Shown piece after piece: positions 1-7,909 of a stretch of DNA of 39,983 nt. Under the pieces are notes generated by a model, which was not told the DNA's origin, searched no databases, and saw only the letters and a program-made list of their open reading frames with translations. Numbering within the stretch: the stretch's first letter is position 1; the number at the start of each line of letters is the position of its first letter. The stretch comes from CAYJRR01 sp964372275 [NCBI: uncultured bacterium] (GTDB lineage Bacteria; CAYJRR01), in the NCBI GenBank assembly GCA_964372275.1, contig CAYJRR010000026.1, forward strand, positions 1 to 39,983, written 5' to 3'. The translations under genes and the position numbers were made by a program.

Positions 1-1938
1 GGCGAGCGACTCGGCGATCTCCACGCGCGGATCGTCTCCGGCGGGGGCCGGCAAGCGCCGGAGATCCGCGATCACCGCCCGCGCGTCGGCGGTCCGGTCG
101 GCGGAGGCGAGCGCCTCGGCGTAGGCCAGCCCGATCTCCAGGTCGTCGGGCCGCTCGCGGTGGAGCGCGCGCCACTCCTCGGCGGCGCGCTCGTAGTCTC
201 CGGCGATCTCGTGCCGCAACACCTCGATCCGCCGCCGCTCCTCGGACGAAAGGTGAACCCCGAGCTCCGCGGCGCGCCGCGCCTCCTCCCGCGCCGCCTG
301 CGGTTGGTCGAGTTGGTGGAGCGCGCGCGCCAGCGCCTCGCGCGCGAGCGGAAAGGCCGGATCGGCGGTGGCCGCGGCGGACAGCCTCTCCCGGGCGGTC
401 ACCAGTTCGCCGGCGCGCAGCGCGTCGAGCCCTTCGGCGTAGGCCTTCGCCGCCTCGGCAGACGCGGGGACGGCCGCGCGCGCGGAACGCGCCTCGTCAC
501 GCGTCGCGACCCCCAGCTTCAGCGACCGTCGGATCGCCGACGAGGCGCGGGTCGCGAGCGCATCGACCCCGCCGGCGCTGCCGCTTTCGGAGACGGCGGT
601 CAGCTCTCGCCCGGTCGCGCCCTCCTCCAGCCAGAGATCGAGACGGAGCTTTCCGTCCTCCGCCGCCAGGAAGGTCCCGTGCGCGACCAGGTCGACCGCC
701 AGGTGCTTCCGAGCAGCCTCGATCTGGGTGCGCTCGAGAGAGGCCACCGCCGCGATCCCGAGCTCTCGCCACGCCTCGGCGACCCGCGCCGGCGGAGTCG
801 TCCGCAACCCTCCACCCGCCGCCAGATCGGCGCGCATCATCTCGGTCAACGCCGTTCCGATCCAATCCGCCGCCGGGTCGCCCGACAGGTTGCGGAATCC
901 GAGCACCGCGATCGTCCGCGGCCCGCGCGCGGTCCGCCGGCGCACCGCGTACCCGGCCGACGCGAACGCCGCCAGCGCCAGGACCGCCACCGTGGCGCGA
1001 AGGCGGCGGCTCCGCCGCGCGCGCCGCGCCTTCGCCGACGGGGCCACCGCCTCGCCCCCCAGCGACCGAACGACGTCTCCCGCGCTCTCGTAACGGTCGC
1101 CCGGATTGCGTTCCAGGCAACGCAGGATCGTCTCCTCCCAGCGGGGATCGAGATCCGGCACCAACGAACGTGGTGGTGGCGGCGGCGACTTCAGGCGCAT
1201 CACCGCGGTCGCGAGCGACGTCTCCCCCAGGTAGGGGAGGCTGCCGGTCACCATGTGATAGATCACCGCCCCCAGTGCGTAGAGATCGGCGGCTCGCCCG
1301 ACCTCTCCCCCTTCGACCTGCTCCGGCGCCATGAACGCCGGCGTCCCCACCATCTCACCGGTCGCCGTCAGCGTGGCGTCGTCCTCGCCGGCCACGGCCC
1401 GGGCGAGCCCGAAGTCGGTCACGACCGCCCGCCGCGCGCACAGCAGGACGTTCCCGCTCTTGAAGTCCCGGTGGACGACCCCCGCGGCGTGTGCCGCGTC
1501 GAGCGCCGCCGCCATCTGTTCCACGATCGGGAACGCCTCGCCGGCCGTCATCCGTCCGGTTCGCTTCAGATGCGCCGCGAGCGATTCGCCCGGCAGGAGC
1601 TCCATGGTGAGGTAGGGGATCCCCCCCGTTCCGTCGGCCGCGGCGCCGTGCGCCCCCACGTCGAACAGCCGGCAGACGTTCCCGTGCGTGACCCGCCGCG
1701 CCAGCACCATCTCCCGCCGGAATCGCTCCGCCGCCTTCGACGTCCGGTTCGCGTCGGCGCGCAACGTCTTGAGCGCCACCCGCCCGCCGAGCGAAAGGTC
1801 CTCGACTTCGTAGACCTCCCCCATCCCGCCGGCGGCCACGAATCGCTCCACACGATACCGGCCGTCGACCACCTCCCCGTCGCTGAACGCGCGATGCGCG
1901 GGCGCGCGCGGGGGATCGTTCGACTCGGGGGGGGCCAT
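1..1938 (-). CDS. Ser/Thr protein kinase with C-terminal TPR region (3' end cut by window edge)
   Basis: My own translation of the minus strand from the ATG at 1938 stays open for 646 codons to base 1, so the C-terminus lies outside the window. The kinase domain covers about residues 28-295: a glycine-rich loop at 34-42, the ATP-binding lysine at K57, the catalytic loop HRDFKSGN at 156-163, DFG at 175-177 and APEQ at 204-207. An Arg-rich stretch then leads into one membrane segment at about 314-332. After it comes a TolB/FlgO-like segment (starting IAVLGFRNLSGDP, about 342 on) and helical repeats resembling TPRs from about residue 500. This is the usual plan of a membrane-anchored bacterial receptor-type kinase. 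It is divergent from endonuclease III with 53 bases between. A run of eight C follows the start codon. Substrates are not inferable. Confidence 0.93.
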   Translation of the reverse strand, partial: MAPPESNDPPRAPAHRAFSDGEVVDGRYRVERFVAAGGMGEVYEVEDLSLGGRVALKTLRADANRTSKAAERFRREMVLARRVTHGNVCRLFDVGAHGAAADGTGGIPYLTMELLPGESLAAHLKRTGRMTAGEAFPIVEQMAAALDAAHAAGVVHRDFKSGNVLLCARRAVVTDFGLARAVAGEDDATLTATGEMVGTPAFMAPEQVEGGEVGRAADLYALGAVIYHMVTGSLPYLGETSLATAVMRLKSPPPPPRSLVPDLDPRWEETILRCLERNPGDRYESAGDVVRSLGGEAVAPSAKARRARRSRRLRATVAVLALAAFASAGYAVRRRTARGPRTIAVLGFRNLSGDPAADWIGTALTEMMRADLAAGGGLRTTPPARVAEAWRELGIAAVASLERTQIEAARKHLAVDLVAHGTFLAAEDGKLRLDLWLEEGATGRELTAVSESGSAGGVDALATRASSAIRRSLKLGVATRDEARSARAAVPASAEAAKAYAEGLDALRAGELVTARERLSAAATADPAFPLAREALARALHQLDQPQAAREEARRAAELGVHLSSEERRRIEVLRHEIAGDYERAAEEWRALHRERPDDLEIGLAYAEALASADRTADARAVIADLRRLPAPAGDDPRVEIAESLA

Positions 1939-1991
1939 CCGGGCGAAGTCTATCCGAGGCCTCGAACGGCCCGTGCTAGAACTCCGCCCGC

Positions 1992-2717
1992 ATGCGCCGC
2001 CGAACGGCGATCCCGTTGCCTGTTCTTCTCGAACGCCTCGAGCGCGCCTGGCCCGACGCGCACTGCGAGCTTACGCACCGGAATCCGTTCGAGCTCCTGA
2101 TCGCCACGATCCTTTCGGCGCAGTGCACCGACGTCCGGGTGAACCTGACCACGCCGGCGCTGTTCACCCGGTTCCCCACGCCGGCGGCGATGGCCAAGGC
2201 GCGCCCGGCGGAGCTCGAGTCGTTGATCCGTTCGACCGGCTTCTACCGCAACAAGGCGAAGTCGATCCTCGGGGCGTCGAAGCGGATCGTCGAGGCGTAC
2301 GGCGGAAACGTTCCGGACTCGATGGACGACCTGCTCACGCTCCCGGGGGTCGCGCGCAAGACGGCGAGCGTGGTGCTCGGCAACGCCTTCGGCAAGAACG
2401 AAGGGATCGCCGTCGACACCCACGTCACACGGCTGACCCAGCGGTGGGGGCTCACCCGCGAGTCCGACCCGACCAAGATCGAACGCGAACTGATGGCGGC
2501 GCTCCCGCGTGAACAATGGACGGCGTTCAGCCACCGCACCATCTTCCACGGCCGCCGCACCTGCGCCGCGCGCAATCCGCGCTGCGGCGACTGCCTGCTC
2601 GCCGACCTCTGCCCCAGCGCGGAGCCGGCGAGCGCGCCCGCTACGCCGGAGGGGCGGCGGCGGTCGGTCGCCACAGCTCGGTCACGACCTCGCGCGCGTC
2701 GATCGACCCGCCGTTGA
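1992..2717 (+). CDS. nth: Endonuclease III (DNA glycosylase/AP lyase)
   Basis: Base-excision repair enzyme that removes oxidised pyrimidines and nicks abasic sites. The 241-residue product has the family hallmarks in order: the helix-hairpin-helix LPGVARKTASVVL at about 117-129 with catalytic lysine K123, the catalytic aspartate in VDTHV (D142), and the 4Fe-4S ligands C191, C198, C201 and C207 in the C-x6-C-x2-C-x5-C spacing of the family. Typical Nth proteins end soon after the last cysteine. Here an Arg-rich tail of about 34 residues follows, and its last 77 bases overlap the 3' end of the convergent dehydrogenase gene. The ATG at 1992 gives the normal N-terminus; I see no strong ribosome-binding site. 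The function is secure from the motifs; a role for the tail is unknown. Confidence 0.96.
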   Translation: MRRRTAIPLPVLLERLERAWPDAHCELTHRNPFELLIATILSAQCTDVRVNLTTPALFTRFPTPAAMAKARPAELESLIRSTGFYRNKAKSILGASKRIVEAYGGNVPDSMDDLLTLPGVARKTASVVLGNAFGKNEGIAVDTHVTRLTQRWGLTRESDPTKIERELMAALPREQWTAFSHRTIFHGRRTCAARNPRCGDCLLADLCPSAEPASAPATPEGRRRSVATARSRPRARRSTRR

Positions 2718-3396
2718 TCTCCTCGTAGGGGCGATGGGCGATCCGCAGGAACGCCTCGGCGATCGTCTCGACGGGCGGAAGGGTGTCGGGGTCCTCGTCG
2801 GGGTAGGCGGCGGCGCGCATCGCGGTGCGCGTGGCGCCGGGGTTCACCGCCACGGCGGCCAGGCCGTAGGGCCGGACCTCTTCGGCCAGCACCTGGGTCA
2901 GCCCCTCGACGGCGAACTTCGAGACCGAGTAGGGCCCCCACGTCGCGCGCCCGCGGCGGCCGACGCCGGAGGTGACGTTCACGATCAGACCCTCCCCTTG
3001 GCTGATCATCGTCGGCAGGAAGGCGCGGGTGACGAGGAACGGCCCGGTGGCGTTCGTCTTGATCACGTCGTTCCAGGCGCCGGGGGTCACCTCGAGCAGC
3101 GGCGCCTTGGGACCCAGGATCCCGGCGTTGTTGACGAGGATGTCGACGCGTCCGAGCTCGCTCGTCGCCATCAGCGCCAGCGCCCGCGCTCCGTCCGGCT
3201 CGCCGACGTCGAGCGTCGTCCACCCGGCTCGACCCCCCTCGGCCAGGATCGACTCGGCGACCTGCCGCACCTCGTCATCGGTCCGCGCGCAGAGAAAGAC
3301 GCGCGCGCCGTCCTTGGAGAAGGCGCGCGCCATCGCGGCGCCGATCCCGCGCCCGGCCCCGGTGATGACGACACCTTTGTCGGTGAACCGTCTCAA
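2641..3396 (-). CDS. Short-chain dehydrogenase/reductase (SDR family)
   Basis: A 251-residue classical SDR oxidoreductase using NAD(P)H. Visible motifs: the cofactor glycine pattern TGAGRGIG at 12-19, NNAG at 89-92, the active-site Asn in KTNATGP, a serine in VNVTSGVG at about 143, and the catalytic YSVSK (Y156, K160). The post-catalytic VNPGATRT segment is typical. The length is normal for the family. It lies 11 bases downstream of the lipid-kinase gene on the same strand and is probably co-transcribed with it, which hints at lipid or envelope metabolism, though that is only context. Its 3' end overlaps the nth tail by 77 bases. The substrate cannot be read from sequence. Confidence 0.94.
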   Translation of the reverse strand: MRRFTDKGVVITGAGRGIGAAMARAFSKDGARVFLCARTDDEVRQVAESILAEGGRAGWTTLDVGEPDGARALALMATSELGRVDILVNNAGILGPKAPLLEVTPGAWNDVIKTNATGPFLVTRAFLPTMISQGEGLIVNVTSGVGRRGRATWGPYSVSKFAVEGLTQVLAEEVRPYGLAAVAVNPGATRTAMRAAAYPDEDPDTLPPVETIAEAFLRIAHRPYEEINGGSIDAREVVTELWRPTAAAPPA

Positions 3397-3407
3397 CGGC
3401 GCCGACG

Positions 3408-4448
3408 CTACGCCGCTTTTTCCAAAAGGTCGAGGGCGCGGAACGGCTCCGGCGCGACGCCGAAGGTGATCTCCCGCCGGTAGCCGGCGGCGTCCCCGCC
3501 GACCTGGAACGGCATCGGCTCCGAGAAGCGGACCTGCACCGCCTCGACGAGGTAGTCCTCGATCGACGACGATTCGTAGCGTCCCTGCCAGATCGGGATC
3601 AGCCGGCGAACGGCCTCCCCCACCGGCGTCGTCGCGATCCGAAGCTGCATCATCCCGGGGACGATCCGGGCAAACGGGAACATCTTGAACCGGAACCCGT
3701 AGTAGGGGACGGTCCCCGCCGCCAGCATCTTGATCGGCCCCTGGTAGAGCACCTGACCGGGGGAGACCTGCCGCTCGAACAGGCCATGGGGGGTGGCCCG
3801 GTAGATCCGGCGGCCGGCGTTGATCACCCGCACCTCGGGGTCGGCCCGCCGAAGAAGTTGGTTGGGGACCGTCTTCCCGAACGCCGCAAGCAGGTACCCC
3901 GGAAGGCTCCCGACCACCTTCTTCAGGATCGCCGGCCGCGCCCGGTCTTTGAAAAACATGAAGTCGTTCAGGATCTGGGCGTCGTATCCGAACCCGACGA
4001 ACGGGGCCTGCACCCCTTCGCAGTCGATCAGGTCGAGGTCGGTGGTGGCGTGGCTCTCGGCCAGCGCCATCCGCAGGAGGTCTTCGGCCGGCCGGGTGCT
4101 CCCGAGGACGTCGGCAACGGCGTTCCCCGTCCCGAGCTTCAGCACGCCGAGCTCCGGCAGCGGCAACGCCGCGCTCGGATTCTGCCGGCGCATCGCATGG
4201 ATTTGATTACGGATCGTGGTGGCGACCTGCACCACCGTGCCGTCCCCGCCGCCGGCGACGATCCGCCGGAATCCGCGGCGGAGGGCCTCCTGGATCGCGT
4301 CCTCCGCCTCCTCGCGGGTGCGCGTGGAGATGACGGAAGCGCCCGGCACCGCCTCCTTCAGGCGGCGGGCGGTGGAACGACGGACCCCGCGTGCGTGCTC
4401 GTTGAGAAGAACGGTCAATCCTGCGCCTGGTGCGAAGGTGGCTCCCAT
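3408..4448 (-). CDS. Diacylglycerol/sphingosine-kinase-type lipid kinase (YegS/BmrU-like)
   Basis: A 346-residue protein of the DAGK catalytic-domain family, which phosphorylates a lipid hydroxyl with ATP. The nucleotide-binding signature GGGDGT is at about 66-71, and the second motif LKLGTGN at about 103-109 corresponds to the family's PLGTGN. The later VGFGYDAQI segment also fits the C-terminal half of the family. The protein looks cytosolic or peripheral, with no obvious signal peptide. It is the first gene of a two-gene operon with the SDR gene and faces the adenosyltransferase gene across a 219-base divergent spacer. Whether it acts on diacylglycerol, phosphatidylglycerol or another lipid cannot be decided here. 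The start gives a sensible N-terminus just before the first strand (LTVLLNEHA). Confidence 0.9.
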   Translation of the reverse strand: MGATFAPGAGLTVLLNEHARGVRRSTARRLKEAVPGASVISTRTREEAEDAIQEALRRGFRRIVAGGGDGTVVQVATTIRNQIHAMRRQNPSAALPLPELGVLKLGTGNAVADVLGSTRPAEDLLRMALAESHATTDLDLIDCEGVQAPFVGFGYDAQILNDFMFFKDRARPAILKKVVGSLPGYLLAAFGKTVPNQLLRRADPEVRVINAGRRIYRATPHGLFERQVSPGQVLYQGPIKMLAAGTVPYYGFRFKMFPFARIVPGMMQLRIATTPVGEAVRRLIPIWQGRYESSSIEDYLVEAVQVRFSEPMPFQVGGDAAGYRREITFGVAPEPFRALDLLEKAA

Positions 4449-4667
4449 ACGGTCGCGACGCTCCTTGTGAAGGGGTCCTCATCCTCCTGGGGGCCGGCCG
4501 CGTGCCCGGGGTCGACCGCCACGATGGGCAGACCCTACCCCGCCCCGGCGATCCGACCCAAACAGAAATCTTGTGGAGGCGGTCCGATAGCGTAAAAACG
4601 ACACGAATCGATGCGGTGGCGCCACACGTCGTGGCGAAGACGCGACAGCCCGTGGTAATCAGGCGGC
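4449..4667. promoter_or_regulatory. Divergent intergenic spacer (219 bases)
   Basis: This gap lies between the divergent lipid-kinase and adenosyltransferase genes, so it should hold promoters for both. It has a relatively AT-rich core at about 4560-4600, including a run of five A. I could not identify convincing -35/-10 pairs, a cobalamin riboswitch or a conserved hairpin. No coding potential was seen. Confidence 0.35.
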
Positions 4668-5231
4668 GTGAAGATCTACACCCGCACCGGCGATCAGGGA
4701 GAGACCGGACTCTACGGGGGGGGACGAGTCCCGAAGGACGATCCCCGGGTCGACGCGTATGGCGAGCTGGACGAGGCGAACGCCGCCCTCGGCGCCGCCC
4801 GGGCCGCTTCGCTCGAACCCGACCTCGACGCCCTCGCCGCCGAGTTCCAACATGCCCTGTTCGACCTGGGGGCCGAGCTGGCGACCCCCCCGGGGGCCAA
4901 TCCGAAGGCCGCCGCCCGGGTTCCGCGGGTCGACGCCGAGGCGGTCGCCACGCTGGAGCGGGAGATCGATCGGTTGACGGCCGAGCTCCCGGCGCAGACC
5001 CACTTCATCCTTCCGGGTGGCCACCCGTCCGGGGCCGCCCTCCACCTGGCCCGCACCGTCCTGCGCCGGGCCGAGCGGAGAGTCGTCCAGCTCCACCGCG
5101 CCCAGCCCATCCGGCCGGAGATGCTCCAATACGTGAACCGCCTGTCCGACCTGCTGTTCGTGATGGCCCGGGCGGTCAACCACCGGCGGGGCGCCCCCGA
5201 GATCCGGTGGGAATCGGAGAAGCGGCGCTAG
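4668..5231 (+). CDS. Cob(I)alamin adenosyltransferase, PduO type
   Basis: Transfers the adenosyl group of ATP to cob(I)alamin to make coenzyme B12. The 187-residue protein matches the PduO/ATR family end to end: N-terminal TRTGDQGETGL at 5-15 (ATP binding), the Arg-rich helix around GHPSGAALHLARTVLRR at 118-134, and NRLSDLLFVMAR at 157-168. The start is GTG at 4668; no better upstream start exists in frame. It is the first of three closely spaced + strand genes (10 bases to the Rieske gene). A run of eight G at 4716-4723 lies within codons 17-19. No B12-dependent enzyme is in the window, so the consumer of the cofactor is unknown. Confidence 0.95.
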   Translation: MKIYTRTGDQGETGLYGGGRVPKDDPRVDAYGELDEANAALGAARAASLEPDLDALAAEFQHALFDLGAELATPPGANPKAAARVPRVDAEAVATLEREIDRLTAELPAQTHFILPGGHPSGAALHLARTVLRRAERRVVQLHRAQPIRPEMLQYVNRLSDLLFVMARAVNHRRGAPEIRWESEKRR

Positions 5232-5241
5232 AGTATCGCGC

Positions 5242-5622
5242 ATGCCCGCGCATTCGCGCTCGGCCGGACCCGGACCCCAGGCGTTCATCCGCGTTGCGTC
5301 GCGCGCCGACGTGGCGACGGTTGGCGGCGCGCTCAAGGTGACGGTGAACGGCAAAGGGGTCGCCCTGTTCGACGCCGGCGGTGAGATCCATGCCGTCGAG
5401 AACGCCTGTCCGCACCGTGGGGCGCCGCTGGCGAACGGCCGGGTTCAGCCGATGACCGACGGCCTGTTCGTCATCTGCCCCGACCATGCCTGGCGCTTTC
5501 GCCTGACCGACGGCGTCTGCCCGGAGGCCGGACCGGAGTGCCGGCTGATGGTCTGGGACGTGCGCCTCGAGGGCGAGGAGATCCACCTCTCGCGCCTACC
5601 GCGCTTGATGGAGGATCCGTGA
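5242..5622 (+). CDS. Rieske [2Fe-2S] protein (NirD/ferredoxin-like)
   Basis: A 126-residue small Rieske protein. The two cluster-binding motifs are CPH (C56, H58) and CPDH (C79, H82), the Cys-x-His / Cys-x2-His pattern of Rieske ferredoxins and nitrite-reductase small subunits. It has no signal peptide or membrane segment, so it is probably a cytosolic electron carrier or a subunit of an oxygenase or reductase. No large catalytic partner is encoded next to it. It starts 10 bases after the adenosyltransferase, and its TGA stop overlaps the GTG start of the Nudix gene (GTGA), suggesting coupled translation. The partner enzyme cannot be inferred. Confidence 0.9.
   Translation: MPAHSRSAGPGPQAFIRVASRADVATVGGALKVTVNGKGVALFDAGGEIHAVENACPHRGAPLANGRVQPMTDGLFVICPDHAWRFRLTDGVCPEAGPECRLMVWDVRLEGEEIHLSRLPRLMEDP
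5611..5618 (+). promoter_or_regulatory. Ribosome-binding site fixing the Nudix GTG start
   Basis: GAGG at 5611-5614, four bases before the GTG at 5619. It lies inside the last codons of the Rieske gene and supports the GTGA overlap as the true junction rather than an upstream in-frame ATG at 5538, deep inside the Rieske gene. Confidence 0.55.
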
Positions 5623-6566
5623 GCCGCCGCCGCGCGGACCGCGTGGCGCGGCGCGCGCCCCCCCGGCCCCGCGTCCGTCCCTGGAAACGGATCGCGTCGG
5701 AGCCGGTCGCCGACTACCGCATCTTTCGCGTGCGCCGGGATCGCTCCGTCTCCCCCCGGACCGGGCGCGCGCACGACTTCACCGTTCTCACCGGGGTCGA
5801 CTGGGTGAACGTCCTGCCCCTGACCCCCGACGGGAATGTCGTCTTCATCGAACAGTTCCGCCACGGGGTGCGGCGGACGACGCTCGAGCTCCCCGGAGGG
5901 ATGGTCGATCCCGGCGAGCGTCCGACGACGGCCGCCCGGCGGGAGCTTCGCGAGGAGACGGGCTACGCGGGCGGCCGACCCGTCGCGCTCGGCTGGGTCT
6001 TTCCCAACCCCGCCGTCCAGAACAACCGCTGCCACACCTTCCTGGTCCGCGGCGCGCGACGAGTCGCCCCGCCGTCGGTCGACGCCGCCGAGGACATCTC
6101 GACGCGGGAGATCCCGCTGGCCGACGTGCCGCGCCTGATCGCGAAGGGGCGCGTCCGGCACGCCCTGATCGTCGCGGCCTTCCACTGGCTGTGGCTCCGC
6201 GAGCGCACGCACGCGAGCGGACCGATCCGGGCCGTGCTCGCGATCGCCCTCCTTCTCGCGGCGGCGACGCCGGACGGCGCCCGCGCCGAGGCGATCGAGG
6301 ATCGAATCGCCCCGGCGTGGCTGTTGGCGCCGGTGGCAACGGCCCCCGACGCCCCGTTCGCGCGGTCCGACGCGCCGGTCCCCGACGACCGGCTGATCGT
6401 CGCCGGCTACGCCTGTTTCGACCTCGTTCCGGCGATCCTGGTGATCGGCGCGGCGGTGACCCTCGCCGGCTACGTGGGATACCAGGCGGTGAACGGCGCG
6501 GCGCCGGCCACGGGGGATTCGCTCGGAGCGCCCCCCGCGGCGGGGCCGATCCACGTTCGGTTCTAG
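5619..6566 (+). CDS. Nudix hydrolase (ADP-ribose pyrophosphatase-like) with C-terminal membrane extension
   Basis: From the GTG at 5619 the product is 315 residues. The Nudix box is complete at about 94-116: GMVDPGE, seven residues, then RELREETGY. The domain resembles ADP-ribose/nucleoside-diphosphate-sugar pyrophosphatases and would normally stop near residue 195, after RHALIVAAFHWLW. Instead the frame runs on for about 115 residues with a hydrophobic stretch at 204-216 followed by an Ala-x-Ala-like site (ATPDGARAEA), a Pro/Ala-rich linker, and a probable membrane segment at about 268-288 (FDLVPAILVIGAAVTLAGYV). That tail looks like a small exported or membrane protein joined to the enzyme. 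An internal GTG at 6234 could start such a protein separately, but it would lack a basic N-region. The 3' end overlaps the convergent His-rich gene by 4 bases. Confidence 0.88.
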   Translation: MSRRRADRVARRAPPRPRVRPWKRIASEPVADYRIFRVRRDRSVSPRTGRAHDFTVLTGVDWVNVLPLTPDGNVVFIEQFRHGVRRTTLELPGGMVDPGERPTTAARRELREETGYAGGRPVALGWVFPNPAVQNNRCHTFLVRGARRVAPPSVDAAEDISTREIPLADVPRLIAKGRVRHALIVAAFHWLWLRERTHASGPIRAVLAIALLLAAATPDGARAEAIEDRIAPAWLLAPVATAPDAPFARSDAPVPDDRLIVAGYACFDLVPAILVIGAAVTLAGYVGYQAVNGAAPATGDSLGAPPAAGPIHVRF

Positions 6567-7072
6567 TATCCCTGCGATACGCGAACGCGGCGCCAGCCGG
6601 TGTCGGTCCAGACGGTTCGCTCGACGAGCGGACCGCCGTAGCCGTCGGCGTAGCCGGAGCTGCATCCGTAGCCGTATCGGTACCCGTAGCCGTATCCGGA
6701 GCCGGAGCCGTAGAGGTAGCGGCGGGCGTGGTAGGCGCCGTGGCGGCGGGCACGGGAGAGGTGCTCGCGGGTGTGGCGGAGCGACTCGCGCGCGTGGGTC
6801 ACGCCGTGATCGACGTCGTCCGCCAGGTGGTAGAAGTCGTGCGCCAGGCCGCCCTCCCCGTACCAGTAATGGAAGGCGTCGTGATTCGCTTCCCGCTGGA
6901 GATGGTCGACGTCGTGACGGAACTCCCCCTCGGCGTGCTCCTCGGCGTGGCGGTAGGCCTCCTCCTCGTGGTAGAGGCGGTGATCCCGATCGCCGGCGGA
7001 GGCGGCGGGTGCGGCGAGCAGGACGGCGGAGACGGCGCAGGTGGCGGCGAGTCGCGGGACGGGACGGTTCAT
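6563..7072 (-). CDS. Secreted His-rich protein with Gly/Tyr repeat tail
   Basis: A 169-residue protein from the ATG at 7072. A longer in-frame extension is rejected because residues 1-26 of this start form a clear signal peptide (hydrophobic AVSAVLLAAPAASA, cleavage after ASA) and GAGAGG-like purines precede the ATG. The mature part has about 16 histidines in the first 110 residues, many spaced 3-4 or 7 apart among acidic and aromatic residues (for example HDVDH, HDAFHYWY, AHDFYH), as if His side chains lined helix faces. A low-complexity Gly-Ser-Tyr segment (GSGSGYGYGYRYGYG) follows, then a short C-terminal module. Periplasmic or surface location is likely. I recognise no family. Metal binding is a reasonable guess from composition only. 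Confidence 0.8.
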   Translation of the reverse strand: MNRPVPRLAATCAVSAVLLAAPAASAGDRDHRLYHEEEAYRHAEEHAEGEFRHDVDHLQREANHDAFHYWYGEGGLAHDFYHLADDVDHGVTHARESLRHTREHLSRARRHGAYHARRYLYGSGSGYGYGYRYGYGCSSGYADGYGGPLVERTVWTDTGWRRVRVSQGY

Positions 7073-7162
7073 GGCGTGCCTCTCGGGGTTGGTCGGTGGT
7101 CGGACGGGTCGTCCTGCGTACGTCGACGCCCGGCGGTCGGCGGCTATTCGAGGGAGGATGGC
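7073..7162. promoter_or_regulatory. Divergent spacer with a strong ribosome-binding site for the + gene
   Basis: Ninety bases between the divergent starts at 7072 and 7163. AGGGAGG at 7151-7157, five bases before the GTG at 7163, is a good Shine-Dalgarno and decides that start. No clear promoter hexamers were found. Confidence 0.45.
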
Positions 7163-7825
7163 GTGAGCGCGTCGGACCGGGGGACGCCCCCCTTCCCGCC
7201 GGATCCCCCCGGAGACCCGCTGGCGCGACTGGCGGCGAGGCTCGAACGCCGCGTGCGAGAGATCGGGGCGCTGCGGTCGATGTCGGCGCACGTGACGATC
7301 TGCCTGGACGGACCGGCGCAGCTCCGACTCTTCAGCCGGTTCGACGCGCAGGCGGCGCGCGAGGGGTTGACGATCGACGAGCTCGACGTCGACTCGGACG
7401 CCGACCGGGCGCGGATCCGCGACTGGAGCCGCGACCGCGCCCGGGAGCGAGGCCTTCCGGAACCCGACTGGAACGAGTCGAACGGGTTCCGGCGCACGAT
7501 CGTCGACGAGCCCGATCCGGTCCCGCTCCTCTCCGGACGGCTCGAATGCGTGCGGCGCCGGTTTCCGGACCGGCGCATCGTCGAGCTGTCCGTCCTCTCC
7601 GAGCGCATCGACCGCCACGGTGTCGAATCGCGCGTGCTGTCGGTCGTGGTGGAGGGCCCCACGCTCGCCCCTGCCGCCACGACCCCGGTCGTCCTCGCAT
7701 CGTCAGGAGGGGATCCCACCCGACTCCGCCGGGAGGAGGCGTTCTGGGACGCGGCCGACCGCTGGGCGGAGGGCGAGGCCCGCCGGCTCGGCGCAACCTT
7801 CACCCGCGCCCAGGGCGGTGACTAG
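7163..7825 (+). CDS. Conserved-looking hypothetical protein
   Basis: A 220-residue soluble protein starting at GTG 7163 behind a strong AGGGAGG site. It opens with a Pro-rich segment (PPFPPDPPGDP), then a helical stretch rich in Arg and Glu, a hydrophobic strand-like part around AHVTICLDGPAQLRLF, and a charged C-terminal helix. It has no signal peptide, membrane segment or motif that I can name. Codon use and composition match its neighbours, so I take it as a real gene. It is divergent from the His-rich gene and convergent with the MuiA-family gene, with a hairpin at its 3' end. No function is proposed. Confidence 0.72.
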   Translation: MSASDRGTPPFPPDPPGDPLARLAARLERRVREIGALRSMSAHVTICLDGPAQLRLFSRFDAQAAREGLTIDELDVDSDADRARIRDWSRDRARERGLPEPDWNESNGFRRTIVDEPDPVPLLSGRLECVRRRFPDRRIVELSVLSERIDRHGVESRVLSVVVEGPTLAPAATTPVVLASSGGDPTRLRREEAFWDAADRWAEGEARRLGATFTRAQGGD

Positions 7826-7842
7826 GGGGTTCGGCAGGGGGT

Positions 7843-7859
7843 TCGGGGGACTCCCCCGA
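7843..7859. terminator. GC hairpin between convergent genes
   Basis: TCGGGGG, ACT, CCCCCGA: a perfect 7-bp inverted repeat with a 3-base loop, 18 bases after the stop of the 7163 gene and 51 bases beyond the stop of the convergent 7910 gene. No T-run follows, so bidirectional termination is inference. Nearly the same hairpin occurs twice in the repeat at 28256-28329. Confidence 0.5.
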
Positions 7860-7909
7860 CAAGCGCGGACGCGCGGAACGATCTCCCCCGGGGAGCGCGA
7901 ACGCGCGGA

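Noticed and set aside
160-2100. A 646-codon + strand open frame at the left edge
   Set aside because: It is antisense to a clear Ser/Thr kinase and overlaps the start of nth; composition is Arg/Pro-rich and without motifs.
4449-4667. Cobalamin riboswitch upstream of the adenosyltransferase
   Set aside because: I could not find the conserved B12-box or the expected helices in the spacer.
6191-7162. N-terminal extension of the 7163 gene into the antisense of the His-rich gene
   Set aside because: The extension is low-complexity antisense of the His-rich protein and the Nudix tail, while AGGGAGG at 7151-7157 marks GTG 7163 as the start.
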